DNA from: Thermoactinomyces daqus
GTDB lineage: Bacteria > Bacillota > Bacilli > Thermoactinomycetales > Thermoactinomycetaceae
Direction: 5' to 3'
Assembly (NCBI RefSeq): GCF_000763315.1
Contig: NZ_JPST01000015.1
Span: 78,057 to 142,056 of the forward strand
Length of the DNA: 64,000 nucleotides
In this document: positions 7,878 to 17,562 of the stretch, in pieces
How the letters are laid out: each line of letters opens with the position of its first letter
Position numbering within the stretch: position 1 is the stretch's first letter
The notes under the pieces: generated by a model
Databases searched by the model: none
Seen by the model: the letters and a program-made list of their open reading frames with translations, nothing else
Told to the model about the DNA's origin: nothing
Made by a program: the position numbers and the translations under genes

Positions 7878-8507
7878 TCAGGGATGGTACTTTTTCACTA
7901 CTACTTCTTCAGGGCGGAGAACCACTTCTTTATATTTAAACCCATGTCGTACCATATGGACAACCAAATTATCTTCTGCCGGATTTTTGGTGGGTATGAC
8001 TTCGACGACTTGCTGAATGCGCGGATCGAATTTATTCGATGGCGCAACGATCAACTCGACGCCACGCCTGTACAAAATCTCCAATACTTCATGGCTGAGC
8101 GTCTGCAAAATATTGACAAGCTCAGGATTTTTCTCCCCCACTTCCAACTTGTCATTATAAATGTTATTCATGCGATCAATCAGCAAAATCAGGTCAATAT
8201 ATAGAGGACGAAGCTGGTTAAGCTCCTGATCCTGTTTCAGCTCTTCCATTTCCTTATACAGCCGGTCGAAAGCCACTTCTTTTGTTTTATCGTAACTCAG
8301 GCGATTGGTTACTACCTGAAGCAAAGAGGCAAAATTCTGCTGCAAGGAAGACAGCATGGAAAGAACCTGCTGATGTTGCCTGTCAGGCCTGGTCTCTTTC
8401 ACCTCTCTGATCGCATTCTCTCGCCTCGCTAAGCCAAAACGGGATTCAGGCAATGAAAGATGGTTGCTCTGTTCAAAGAATCTATGGTTCTCTTTCCTGG
8501 GACCCAT
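7878..8507 (-). CDS. GrpE-like nucleotide exchange factor
   Basis: The 209-aa product has a charged N-terminal tail, a long helical region with coiled-coil character (about residues 40-125), and a C-terminal beta domain with GrpE signatures: R-R-G-V-E-L-I-V-A, F-D-P-R-I-Q-Q-V-V-E-V, then V-V-H-M-V-R-H-G-F-K-Y and V-L-R-P-E-E-V-V-V. GrpE dimers release ADP from Hsp70. Its position just upstream of the lid-less Hsp70 suggests a dedicated pair. It diverges from housekeeping GrpE in the N-terminal half. GGGGAGG precedes the ATG. Confidence 0.72.
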   Translation of the reverse strand: MGPRKENHRFFEQSNHLSLPESRFGLARRENAIREVKETRPDRQHQQVLSMLSSLQQNFASLLQVVTNRLSYDKTKEVAFDRLYKEMEELKQDQELNQLRPLYIDLILLIDRMNNIYNDKLEVGEKNPELVNILQTLSHEVLEILYRRGVELIVAPSNKFDPRIQQVVEVIPTKNPAEDNLVVHMVRHGFKYKEVVLRPEEVVVKKYHP

Positions 8508-8793
8508 AGCTTAACCTCCCCGATGTTGTCGATTTTAAATTCAAATTTATATAAAGGCTAAACTATCTGTAAAATATTAAGCCGATAGAAGGAAACCAAT
8601 CTCCGTGTCACGTTTTCTCTTTTGCCTTATATAATTTTACTAATAACATAAATAATGTCGCAAGTATATGTGCAAAAACATTTGTAATCCAAATATAATA
8701 TTTACAGATAGGGTTACTCCATTCCAAATAAGAAAGAAAATACGGAAAATAGCCAAAAAGAGGGAATGGGTCGCTACTGCGTAACCTAGGGCA
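8508..8793 (-). other. Long AT-rich leader of the GrpE-like gene
   Basis: About 280 nt separate the predicted transcription start (near 8787) from the GrpE-like start codon. The stretch is very AT-rich. A 60-codon frame at 8640-8822 encodes a hydrophobic peptide but starts with an unsupported TTG that lies within the promoter, so I do not call it a gene. Confidence 0.4.
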
Positions 8794-8822
8794 ATTATAG
8801 ACCCTTTCCTACATTTAGACAA
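8794..8822 (-). promoter_or_regulatory. SigA-type promoter for the GrpE-like gene
   Basis: On the minus strand TTGTCT (8817-8822) and a perfect TATAAT (8794-8799) are separated by 17 bp. It reads toward the GrpE-like/Hsp70 genes. Confidence 0.6.
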
Positions 8823-8913
8823 GGATTATTTATCTTTAAGGAACCCTTAATTTTACGGCCCTTCTATCTATTCGCTAGGCAGGAAAAAGTTCCTGCACCT
8901 GAAAACCGAAAAC

Positions 8914-8937
8914 AAAAAGCCCCTTCAACCAGGGCTT
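8914..8937 (-). terminator. Terminator of the zinc-ribbon gene
   Basis: AAGCCC (8917-8922) pairs with GGGCTT (8932-8937) and the minus strand continues TTTTTG. The stop codon of the zinc-ribbon gene sits in the loop. Confidence 0.7.
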
Positions 8938-9164
8938 CGATCAGTAAAACTTTCAAAATTGCGTTTAACGGTTATTTTGATCTTCCTCTCCCTGGGCCTG
9001 CGAATTTCAGGGAATCTGACAAAGAGCCGGAAGAACCGCTTTTTTTTGACCTTTTGCAATTGATCGGTCAGGCACAACCGGCAATAATGCTTGCCTTCAA
9101 ATTGAAAAAACTGAATGTATAAGGACTTTGCTCCACAATTTGAACAAGTGCACTTGTCCGCCAT
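8925..9164 (-). CDS. Small zinc-ribbon protein with basic tail
   Basis: From the ATG at 9164 (GGGGAGGGG seven bases before it) the product is 79 aa. It has two C-x-x-C pairs, C-S-N-C and C-R-L-C, about 16 residues apart, the spacing of a zinc ribbon, with aromatic residues between them (F-F-Q-F-E-G-K-H-Y). The rest is an Arg/Lys-rich tail. The longer frame starting at 9200 lacks a ribosome-binding site. A sigH-type promoter upstream suggests expression at the transition to sporulation. Function unknown; small nucleic-acid or protein-binding proteins often look like this. Confidence 0.6.
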   Translation of the reverse strand: MADKCTCSNCGAKSLYIQFFQFEGKHYCRLCLTDQLQKVKKKRFFRLFVRFPEIRRPRERKIKITVKRNFESFTDRSPG

Positions 9165-9216
9165 CACAGCCCCTCCCCCCGCTCTGGACTCATGAAACAA
9201 AAAAAGGGTGTAATGA

Positions 9217-9244
9217 TTTATTCTTCAAAAAGAGGAAAAATCCT
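9217..9244 (-). promoter_or_regulatory. SigH-type promoter for the zinc-ribbon gene
   Basis: On the minus strand AGGATTT (9238-9244) and GAATAAA (9217-9223) are separated by 14 bp, the arrangement of sigH promoters (AGGAWWW and GAAT) such as spoVG. The predicted start leaves a leader of about 45 nt to the ATG at 9164. Confidence 0.6.
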
Positions 9245-9293
9245 CCAATCATCCGAATATATTATCATTTTCTTTCTGGCATTCAGATTCCAA

Positions 9294-9325
9294 TAAAAAA
9301 AGCAGCCCCGAGGAAAGGCTGCTTT
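9294..9325 (-). terminator. Terminator of lysS
   Basis: AAAGCAGCC (9299-9307) pairs with GGCTGCTTT (9317-9325); the minus strand continues with seven T residues. Confidence 0.85.
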
Positions 9326-9377
9326 ATTCACAACTTATCCACATTTTTCTTCCCGGTTGTGAACAAAATGTGGATAA
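9324..9377. promoter_or_regulatory. Dyad of four DnaA-box sequences
   Basis: Between the lysS stop and its terminator lie TTATTCACA (9324-9332) and TTATCCACA (9335-9343) on the plus strand, then two boxes on the minus strand, TTGTTCACA (9358-9366) and TTATCCACA (9369-9377). Three fit TTATNCACA exactly and one has one mismatch. Within each half the boxes are 11 bp apart and the halves face each other. This is the look of a DnaA-binding cluster; binding itself is inference. Confidence 0.65.
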
Positions 9378-9383
9378 CTTTGT

Positions 9384-10877
<1,494 letters not shown>

Positions 10878-10922
10878 TCATCACTCCTTCATTTCTTGCC
10901 AATCCGGCCTCCTGCATATGTA

Positions 10923-10962
10923 GAAAAGCGGGCGGCAAAAAAGCCGGGAGCCATCCGCCCGC
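10923..10962 (-). terminator. Terminator after dusB
   Basis: GCGGGCGG (10928-10935) pairs with CCGCCCGC (10955-10962) around a 19-nt loop, followed on the minus strand by TTTTCT. Confidence 0.65.
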
Positions 10963-10981
10963 ACTCGACAAAACGCAATGC

Positions 10982-11977
10982 TTACGCCGGTTCTTTTTGT
11001 CTTCTCTCTTCTGCCTCAGCAGCAAAATTCAATAAAAGCTGTGCCATTCCATCCCGTGTTTCCTGCTGGTTGACGAGATCTTTGATTTTGGAAGCACCGG
11101 GCAGCCCTTTCAGATACCAGGCGGCATGCTTGCGCATTTCCCTGACGGCGATCCGTTCCCCGCGAAGACGAACGAGCCGGTCCATGTGCAACACGGCGAT
11201 CTCCATCTTCTCTTGCGGCGACGGTTCGGGCAAAAGTTCCCCCGTTTCCAGATAGTGAACCGTACGGTAGAGCATCCAAGGATTCCCCAAAGCACCGCGC
11301 CCGATCATCACCCCGTCACAGCCGGTGGTATCCAGCATGCGTTTTGCATCTTCGGGTGTCAATACGTCACCGTTGCCAATGACCGGAATCTTCACTGCTT
11401 CTTTCACTTGGCGGATAATATCCCAATTCGCCTTGCCTCTGTACATTTGCTGCCGGGTCCGTCCGTGAACGGCAACTGCTTTGCCGCCGGCGCGCTCCAC
11501 GGCCTGGGCGTTTTCCACGGCATAGATATGATCCTCATCCCAGCCCATGCGCATTTTCACGGTAACCGGCTTTTTGACGGCTTCCACCACTGCGGAAACC
11601 ATCTCCTCGATTTTGTTCGGATCGAGAAGCCAGCGTGCCCCGGCATCGCATTTCACGACTTTTGGAACCGGGCAGCCCATATTGATATCAATGATATCCG
11701 CATTGGTTTGCTCGTCAACCACTTTGGCTGCTTCGACAAGCGTTTTCTTGTCGCCGCCGAAGATTTGCAAACTGAGCGGTTTTTCCCGTTCGTCGACGAA
11801 CAGCATCTCTTTTGTCCGCTTGTTGCCGTGCAAAATCGCTTTGTCGCTTACCATTTCCGCACAGACAAGCCCGACTCCAAACTCCTTGGCAATCAGGCGG
11901 AAGGCGGGATTGCAGACACCGGCCATCGGAGCCAGCACAACCCTGTTTTTCAGCTCGATATCACCAATCTTCAGCAT
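10982..11977 (-). CDS. dusB: tRNA-dihydrouridine synthase
   Basis: From the ATG at 11977 (AAGGAGG nine bases before) the product is 331 aa. It is a TIM-barrel flavoenzyme: N-terminal L-A-P-M-A-G-V-C-N, catalytic-cysteine segment [22 protein letters not shown], and FMN-phosphate motif G-N-G-D-V and [10 protein letters not shown]. The C-terminal helical domain has the H-A-A-W-Y-L-K-G family block. It reduces specific uridines in tRNA with NADPH. The frame is open 63 codons further upstream but that part is not protein-like. It closes the folate operon, as in B. subtilis. Confidence 0.95.
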   Translation of the reverse strand: MLKIGDIELKNRVVLAPMAGVCNPAFRLIAKEFGVGLVCAEMVSDKAILHGNKRTKEMLFVDEREKPLSLQIFGGDKKTLVEAAKVVDEQTNADIIDINMGCPVPKVVKCDAGARWLLDPNKIEEMVSAVVEAVKKPVTVKMRMGWDEDHIYAVENAQAVERAGGKAVAVHGRTRQQMYRGKANWDIIRQVKEAVKIPVIGNGDVLTPEDAKRMLDTTGCDGVMIGRGALGNPWMLYRTVHYLETGELLPEPSPQEKMEIAVLHMDRLVRLRGERIAVREMRKHAAWYLKGLPGASKIKDLVNQQETRDGMAQLLLNFAAEAEERRQKEPA

Positions 11978-12026
11978 CGGAAACAACCTCCTTCCATTCC
12001 AATAATACCTTTTCATATGAAACCAT

Positions 12027-12560
12027 TTATATGAACAACTGGCGTTCCGTGAAAAGATCACTGAGCGGCGAAAGCTTTTTGATCTCCTGATCGGGCGGCA
12101 AGTGGCTGATCCATTCCTCGAGCGTCTTGTCCGTTCCCGGAATCCGTATATTTCCCGCCACTTCACGCAAAGGAATCAAGACAAAAGCGCGCTCCGTCAT
12201 TCGCGGATGAGGAATGGTCAATTTATCCGCAGTAATGATTTGCTCATCATAGAGAAGCAGATCAATGTCAATGGTGCGGGGCCCCCAGCGAATCTCGCGG
12301 ACCCGGTGCAATTTTTTCTCGATGTCCAGCACCCGGGCGAGCAGTGCAAAAGGGGACAGCGCCGTTTTCACTTCGACCACGAGATTGTAGAAATCGGGTT
12401 GCCGTGTAAATCCGACCGGGGCCGTTTCATAGACAGAAGAAACGCCGGTAACCAGAATGTCTTCGCTCTGGTGCAGCAGCTCAATCGCTTTTTTCAGCTG
12501 GCCCGGACGATCTCCCAGATTGGCTCCCAAACCCAGATAGGCGGTTGTTTGAGGATTCAT
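12027..12560 (-). CDS. folK: 6-hydroxymethyl-7,8-dihydropterin pyrophosphokinase
   Basis: The 177-aa product carries the HPPK N-terminal [11 protein letters not shown], the [11 protein letters not shown] segment, and the signature [14 protein letters not shown] with two metal-binding Asp residues. It transfers pyrophosphate from ATP to hydroxymethyldihydropterin, the step before FolP. Its ATG overlaps the folB stop by 4 bp, so translation is coupled. yazB, found here in B. subtilis, is absent. Confidence 0.95.
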   Translation of the reverse strand: MNPQTTAYLGLGANLGDRPGQLKKAIELLHQSEDILVTGVSSVYETAPVGFTRQPDFYNLVVEVKTALSPFALLARVLDIEKKLHRVREIRWGPRTIDIDLLLYDEQIITADKLTIPHPRMTERAFVLIPLREVAGNIRIPGTDKTLEEWISHLPPDQEIKKLSPLSDLFTERQLFI

Positions 12561-12916
12561 GCTCTTCTCCTCACGATCTCGACACCGACTGATTGATAGT
12601 ATCCGGGGATGGGCGGGTCCGGCTTTGTGACACGCACCCGGACCTCGGCGATCGGAAAAACGGAAAGGAGGCTGGCCGCGATCCTCTCTGCCAGCGTTTC
12701 GATCAATTTCACTTGTGTTTCCGTCGTTTCCTTTTTGACCAATTCGTATACATCCGCGTAATTTACGGTCTTGCTCAGGTCGTCGCTCTCTCCGGCCGCT
12801 TTCAGATCAAGCCTCATTTCCAGATCGACGTAAAACCGCTGCCCCAATCTGTTTTCCTCCGGAAATGCCCCATGATAAGCGTAAAAGCACATTCCGTTCA
12901 GCAAAATTTTGTCCAC
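12557..12916 (-). CDS. folB: Dihydroneopterin aldolase
   Basis: The 119-aa product fits FolB: M-x-F-Y-A-Y-H-G-A-F-P-E-E (catalytic-pocket Tyr and Glu), the V-N-Y-A-D-V-Y segment, L-I-E-T-L-A-E-R-I-A, and C-terminal V-R-V-T-K-P-D-P-P-I-P-G. It converts dihydroneopterin to hydroxymethyldihydropterin and glycolaldehyde. It is tightly packed between folP (2-bp gap) and folK (4-bp overlap). Confidence 0.95.
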   Translation of the reverse strand: MDKILLNGMCFYAYHGAFPEENRLGQRFYVDLEMRLDLKAAGESDDLSKTVNYADVYELVKKETTETQVKLIETLAERIAASLLSVFPIAEVRVRVTKPDPPIPGYYQSVGVEIVRRRA

Positions 12917-12918
12917 GG

Positions 12919-13758
12919 CTATGCCTCCTTCACGGACGATTCATAGACAAGTGCATCCATCATCCGGCATACCCGCACCATCTGTTTCACATCGTGAACC
13001 CGCACGATCTGACATCCTTTGGTAATCCCGAACGCCACGGTCGCCGCCGTCCCTTCCATCCGCTCTTGCGGCGGGAGTCCCAATGTGCGGCCAATCATCG
13101 ATTTGCGCGAAGTTCCCAACAGGACGGGATACCCCAATTGGACAATGCGGTGCAAATTGCGCATGACAATTAAATTTTCCTCATAATTCTTGGCAAAGCC
13201 GATCCCGGGGTCAAGGATGATATTGTGATCTTTTACTCCCGCCTCTTTTGCCAGGCGAACGGACTCGAGCAAATCCCCGCATACCTCTTCGACCAGGGAA
13301 TGATACCGGGCTTCACGGCGATTGTGCATCAGGATGAGGGGAACATCCAATTCCGCGGCCACGTGCGCCATCTCCGGATCTTTTTTTGCTCCCCAGACAT
13401 CATTGATGATATGCGCACCCGCCCGGATCGCCTGCCGCGCGACTTCCGCTTTATAGGTGTCAACCGATAGCGGAAGATCAATTTCCTTTGTCAAAACCTC
13501 AATCACGGGCAGAACCCGCTCCAGTTCCTCTTCAAGGGAAACCGGTTCCGCTCCCGGCCGGGTGGATTCACCGCCGATGTCGATGATGTCCGCTCCGTCC
13601 TGCGCCAACTGCCGGGCATGGCGAACCGCCCGGTCGATCCGGTCATATTTTCCGCCATCGGAGAAAGAGTCGGGTGTCACATTTAATATTCCCATCACCA
13701 ATGTGCGATTGTGGTAAGAAAGTTGATAAGGTCCAGCTTCAATCACTTGATTCGTCAT
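12919..13758 (-). CDS. folP: Dihydropteroate synthase
   Basis: From the ATG at 13758 the product is 279 aa. It has both DHPS signatures, M-G-I-L-N-V-T-P-D-S-F-S-D-G-G and I-D-I-G-G-E-S-T-R-P-G, plus D-P-G-I-G-F-A-K and G-T-S-R-K-S. This TIM-barrel enzyme condenses p-aminobenzoate with hydroxymethyldihydropterin pyrophosphate and is the sulfonamide target. The upstream ATG at 13785 in the same frame has no ribosome-binding site, while GGGAAGGG precedes 13758. Its first 20 bp overlap the end of pabC. Confidence 0.95.
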   Translation of the reverse strand: MTNQVIEAGPYQLSYHNRTLVMGILNVTPDSFSDGGKYDRIDRAVRHARQLAQDGADIIDIGGESTRPGAEPVSLEEELERVLPVIEVLTKEIDLPLSVDTYKAEVARQAIRAGAHIINDVWGAKKDPEMAHVAAELDVPLILMHNRREARYHSLVEEVCGDLLESVRLAKEAGVKDHNIILDPGIGFAKNYEENLIVMRNLHRIVQLGYPVLLGTSRKSMIGRTLGLPPQERMEGTAATVAFGITKGCQIVRVHDVKQMVRVCRMMDALVYESSVKEA

Positions 13759-14635
13759 TTGTTTCGCCCTTCCCGCGCAACTCATCGCTGTCAGTCAGCC
13801 ATGTCACATATTGATGATAGGCTTCAATCAGGCGTTTCGTCAAAGGAAACTGAAACCACTCCCGCCCTTCCCATTCGGTGACCGGGACAATTTCAAGCAA
13901 TGAGTTAGCGATAAAGATTTCGTCAGAATCGTACAGAAAAGAGGGAGAAAAGGCACCCTCTTTTACCGGAATGCCGAGCAGCGCTGCCAGGCGCAGGATA
14001 AAGCGGCGCGTCACTCCGTTTAAAATCCCGAGATCCAGCGACGGTGTGTACAACACGCCATTTTTCACAAAAAAAAGGTTGCTGACGATTCCTTCTGCCA
14101 CATAGCCATCGGGAGTGAGCATCAATCCTTCGGTATCCGACAATTGGCCCAGCTCCTGCCTGGCCAGGATGCTGTTCAGATAGTTATTTGTCTTGTACGG
14201 CTCCGCTCCCCCGATCGCTTGGCGGGAAACAGATACCGTTTTCATCTTTCTTCCGCGGTTAAAAGGCTCTCCCGGAGAAAAGGGGAGCGGACGCAGCCAG
14301 ACAAAGCTGTTCGGCTGATCATAGCCGGAACCCAGCCCTGCCCCCGCATTTCCGCCGGTCACCATCAGGCGGACGACTCCCGAGGTATATCCGGTCTCTC
14401 TGATCAATGTATCAATCTGGCCCCGCCACTCATCGGGAGAATGCGGAGACTTGATGGCCATTCGCTTCAGCCCGGCCTCCAAACGTTCGAGGTGATCGGC
14501 AAACAAAAACAGATGACCATCATAAAGGCGCATCGTTTCAAATGCCCCCACTCCGTACAGCAGGCCGTGATCAAAGACGGAAACCACCGCTTCCTCTTCC
14601 CTAACGAGCCGTCCGTTCATCATGATCGTTCCCAT
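13739..14635 (-). CDS. pabC: 4-amino-4-deoxychorismate lyase
   Basis: From the ATG at 14635 (AAGGGG nine bases before) the product is 298 aa, a fold-type IV PLP enzyme. Visible motifs are F-D-H-G-L-L-Y-G-V-G-A-F-E-T, the catalytic-lysine region E-P-Y-K-T-N-N-Y-L, E-G-I-V-S-N-L-F-F and G-V-T-R-R. It splits aminodeoxychorismate into p-aminobenzoate and pyruvate. Branched-chain and D-amino-acid aminotransferases share the fold, but position between pabA and folP supports PabC. No start-like sequence supports the 30 upstream codons that are also open. Confidence 0.9.
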   Translation of the reverse strand: MGTIMMNGRLVREEEAVVSVFDHGLLYGVGAFETMRLYDGHLFLFADHLERLEAGLKRMAIKSPHSPDEWRGQIDTLIRETGYTSGVVRLMVTGGNAGAGLGSGYDQPNSFVWLRPLPFSPGEPFNRGRKMKTVSVSRQAIGGAEPYKTNNYLNSILARQELGQLSDTEGLMLTPDGYVAEGIVSNLFFVKNGVLYTPSLDLGILNGVTRRFILRLAALLGIPVKEGAFSPSFLYDSDEIFIANSLLEIVPVTEWEGREWFQFPLTKRLIEAYHQYVTWLTDSDELRGKGETNDESSD

Positions 14636-14666
14636 GGGATTCCCCTTCCATTCCCGCTTGAGGAAA

Positions 14667-15245
14667 TCAATTCTGTTTGACATAGGTTTGCAGGAAGTTG
14701 GCCAAAAGCGTTTTTCCATGTTCACTCAAAATCGCTTCAGGGTGAAATTGCACACCCTCCACCGGCAAAAAGCGGTGTCGTATTCCCATGATTTCACCTT
14801 CCGCCGTTTTCGCGCTGACAACCAGCTCTTCAGGCAACCGATCCGGATTGACGATCAGGGAATGGTAGCGGGTCATCGTCACAGGGGAAGGAAGCCCGCT
14901 GAAAATGGTTTCTCCGTCATGGAGCACCTCGGAAGTTTTTCCGTGCATAAGACGTCCCGCCCGGATCACTTCCCCGCCAAATGCCTCGGCGATCGCCTGA
15001 TGTCCGAGACATACGCCCAGGATCGGCATTTTCCCGGACAGGTGCTTGACCACATCAAGGCAAATCCCTGCTTCCCGCGGCGTTCCCGGCCCCGGCGACA
15101 GCACAATCGCCTGCGGGTTCTCCTTTTCTATTCCATCAACGGTGAGCTCATCATTGCGCACCACTGTCAAATTCTCACCCAGTTCTCCAAGATATTGAAC
15201 CAAGTTGTACGTAAACGAATCATAGTTGTCAATCATGAGAATCAT
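14667..15245 (-). CDS. pabA: Aminodeoxychorismate/anthranilate synthase glutaminase subunit
   Basis: The 192-aa product is a class I glutamine amidotransferase: [14 protein letters not shown] at the start, oxyanion loop S-P-G-P-G-T-P, nucleophile Cys in G-V-C-L-G-H-Q-A, and the His-Glu pair in F-H-P-E-A. It supplies ammonia from glutamine to PabB, and in B. subtilis also to TrpE. The synthase subunit gene pabB, normally directly upstream, is not here: cysK with its own terminator comes instead. pabA is thus the first gene of the pabA-pabC-folP-folB-folK-dusB unit. Confidence 0.94.
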   Translation of the reverse strand: MILMIDNYDSFTYNLVQYLGELGENLTVVRNDELTVDGIEKENPQAIVLSPGPGTPREAGICLDVVKHLSGKMPILGVCLGHQAIAEAFGGEVIRAGRLMHGKTSEVLHDGETIFSGLPSPVTMTRYHSLIVNPDRLPEELVVSAKTAEGEIMGIRHRFLPVEGVQFHPEAILSEHGKTLLANFLQTYVKQN

Positions 15246-15346
15246 CTTTTCTCTTCTCCTCTCACCTGATCTTATCTAAGCTCTTCTAATCACATTATTT
15301 TAACACATGCATAATCAATCTTCATCTGTCATTCTCTCTTCAAGCC

Positions 15347-15376
15347 AAAAAAGCCATCCCGGAAAAAGGGACAGCT
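15347..15376 (-). terminator. Terminator of cysK
   Basis: A 9-bp stem with two wobble pairs (15352-15360 with 15368-15376) is followed on the minus strand by TTTTTT. Confidence 0.75.
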
Positions 15377-15396
15377 TGGAACAGGTCATGATTCGA

Positions 15397-16320
15397 TTAA
15401 TCAAACTGGTACAACGGCGTGGTCAGATACCGTTCACCGTTGCTCGGAGAAACGGTAACCACTTTCTTGCCGACACCCAGGCGACGGGCTACTTTAACCG
15501 CAGCGGCCACAGCAGCTCCCGAGGAAATGCCGACAAGAATTCCTTCCTCGCGGGCCACACGGCGCGCCCAGTCAAACGCTTCCTCGTTCCCGATCTGGAT
15601 CACTTCATCGTAAATTTGCGTATCCAAAATTTCCGGTACAAATCCCGCACCGATTCCCTGGATTTTATGAGGCCCCGGTTTGCCGCCGGATAATACGGGA
15701 GAATGAACCGGTTCAACCGCAATCACTTGAATATGGGGAAATTTCTCTTTTAACCGTTTCCCGACACCGGTAATCGTGCCGCCTGTTCCCACACCGGCCA
15801 CAAAAGCGTCAAAGTCGCCGCCTGTTTGTTCGATGATTTCCACCGCAGTGGTTTCATAATGAATCTTGACGTTATCCTGATTGCTGAATTGCTGAGGCAT
15901 ATAGGCATTGGGGTTTTCGCGCGCAATTTCTTCCGCTTTGGCGATCGCTCCCTTCATTCCTTCGGCACCGGGGGTCAGCACCAATTCGGCCCCATATGCT
16001 TTCAACAGATTGCGACGCTCCATGCTCATGGTATCCGGCATGACCAGAAGGGCGCGGTAACCTTTGGCAGCAGCCACCATCGCCAGTCCGATTCCGGTAT
16101 TTCCGCTGGTCGGTTCCACAATCGTATCGCCCGGCTTTAGTTCGCCCCTTTTTTCTGCTCCTTCTATCATGCTCAAAGCAATCCGGTCCTTGACACTTCC
16201 TCCGGGATTGAAAAACTCCAACTTGAGAAACACATCAGCATCCGATTTCCCGACTACGCGGTTCAGTTTCACCAATGGCGTCTGCCCGATCAAATCCAAA
16301 ACGTTGTTGACCACTCGCAT
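15397..16320 (-). CDS. cysK: Cysteine synthase A (O-acetylserine sulfhydrylase)
   Basis: The 307-aa product is a fold-type II PLP enzyme: I-G-Q-T-P-L-V near the start, the PLP-lysine motif P-G-G-S-V-K-D-R, substrate loop [18 protein letters not shown] for the cofactor phosphate, and G-I-S-S-G-A-A. It makes cysteine from O-acetylserine and sulfide. It is monocistronic, with its own promoter at 16366-16395 and a terminator. The prsA-like yacD that lies between hslO and cysK in B. subtilis is absent. Confidence 0.95.
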   Translation of the reverse strand: MRVVNNVLDLIGQTPLVKLNRVVGKSDADVFLKLEFFNPGGSVKDRIALSMIEGAEKRGELKPGDTIVEPTSGNTGIGLAMVAAAKGYRALLVMPDTMSMERRNLLKAYGAELVLTPGAEGMKGAIAKAEEIARENPNAYMPQQFSNQDNVKIHYETTAVEIIEQTGGDFDAFVAGVGTGGTITGVGKRLKEKFPHIQVIAVEPVHSPVLSGGKPGPHKIQGIGAGFVPEILDTQIYDEVIQIGNEEAFDWARRVAREEGILVGISSGAAVAAAVKVARRLGVGKKVVTVSPSNGERYLTTPLYQFD

Positions 16321-16365
16321 CGCGAACCCCTCCTAATCCGATTTAGTTGATCAGAATTAAACCCT

Positions 16366-16395
16366 AGTATAGCGAATCATAGGACCATGGATCAA
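16366..16395 (-). promoter_or_regulatory. SigA-type promoter of cysK
   Basis: On the minus strand TTGATC (16390-16395) and TATACT (16366-16371) are 18 bp apart, about 45 bp before the start codon. A small TGATCA palindrome follows in the leader (16349-16354); whether it is an operator is unknown. Confidence 0.6.
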
Positions 16396-16633
16396 TCCAT
16401 TTTTCTCATTTTGAGGGCTGCTTGGCGGGAATTTCGGGCTGATCCATGCACCCGCGAAGCCAACGGTTTTCCCTTCTGCTGAATGAAGAAGAAGGGCTGT
16501 TCTGCCGGTTGACAAAATCCCGAACAGGAATCCGCCGGGCCACAGGGCTTTACTCTGCTCCCGGCTCCTTCATCGCAAAGGTCGCTGAAAAAAAAGCACC
16601 CATTCGCTTCTGTTTAAAGCTTGTCAAAAGCCT
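16396..16633. other. Non-coding gap between hslO and the cysK promoter
   Basis: This is where B. subtilis carries yacD. I see no credible minus-strand frame and no clear terminator for hslO. An antisense frame from 16446 only shadows hslO. The sequence may be a degenerated gene remnant. Confidence 0.35.
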
Positions 16634-17503
16634 TTACCGGTCAAAAGAGGAAATCAGCTTTTCCAGATCACCGGCACTGAACAGATATTTTTCGTTGCAG
16701 AAGTGGCAAATCACCTCTGCTTGCCCCAATTCACGCAAAATGGATTCCAGTTCCTCTCTGCCCAGCGCTTTCAGCATCGCTTCCGTTTTGGTGCGGGAAC
16801 AATTGCAGGCAAACTGCACCGGCTCCCGATGCAGGATCTCCAAATCATTCCCCATCAGGAAAGCGAGCAATTTCTCAGGGGTTTCCCCTTCTTTCAATCG
16901 CTCCGTAATCGACTTGAGCTCGGAAATTCGCTGTTCCAGCCGGCTGATCGTTTCATCATCGGCGCCCGGCAATACCTGAATCATATAACCACCGGATACG
17001 AGGATTTTCTCCTTCTGCACCAGGACTCCCAGCCCGACGGAAGAGGGGATCTGCTCCGATACGGTCAAATAATAAGTAAAGTCTTCGGCCAATTCCCCGG
17101 AGATGATCGGCGAAGTTCCGCGATAGGGTTCCTTTAGCCCCAGGTCTTTGATGACATAAATGCTCCCTTTTCCCACGGCGGAAGCTACATCCAATTTATA
17201 GTCCTGATTGCCTTCCACGGCCGGGTTATCCACATAGCCGCGAACTTCCCCTCTCCCGTTCGCGTCCGCCACGATCTGCCCGATCGGTCCGTCTCCCTGC
17301 ACCTGAAGGGTTACCTTATGTTTTTCTTCCTTAAGCGTCAATCCCATCAAAGCTCCCATGGTAGCCGTTCTTCCCAAAGCCGCGCTGACCACGGGCAATG
17401 TCTGATGACGACGCTGCAATTCTTGCACCAACTCCGTCGTGAGGGCAGCAAACCCACGCACCTGCCCGTTCGCTGAGATGGCTCGAATCGCATAATCACC
17501 CAT
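16634..17503 (-). CDS. hslO: Redox-regulated holdase chaperone Hsp33
   Basis: From the ATG at 17503 (AAGGAGG eight bases before) the product is 289 aa. The six codons upstream start with TTG and contain that ribosome-binding site, so I exclude them. The C-terminal redox switch is intact: C-N-C-S-R-T (about residue 230) and C-H-F-C (about 262) supply four zinc-binding cysteines. On oxidation these form disulfides and the protein binds unfolding proteins in the cytoplasm. It lies downstream of coaX as in B. subtilis. Confidence 0.95.
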   Translation of the reverse strand: MGDYAIRAISANGQVRGFAALTTELVQELQRRHQTLPVVSAALGRTATMGALMGLTLKEEKHKVTLQVQGDGPIGQIVADANGRGEVRGYVDNPAVEGNQDYKLDVASAVGKGSIYVIKDLGLKEPYRGTSPIISGELAEDFTYYLTVSEQIPSSVGLGVLVQKEKILVSGGYMIQVLPGADDETISRLEQRISELKSITERLKEGETPEKLLAFLMGNDLEILHREPVQFACNCSRTKTEAMLKALGREELESILRELGQAEVICHFCNEKYLFSAGDLEKLISSFDR

Positions 17504-17562
17504 GTTGGTTTCCTCCTTCAATCCTTGACGACAGTAACTGAATCCTGCAGTTTGGCAGAGTC

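Noticed and set aside
8640..8822. 60-codon hydrophobic frame upstream of the GrpE-like gene
   Set aside because: Starts at a TTG that forms the -35 of a good promoter, has no ribosome-binding site and would be untranscribed at its start.
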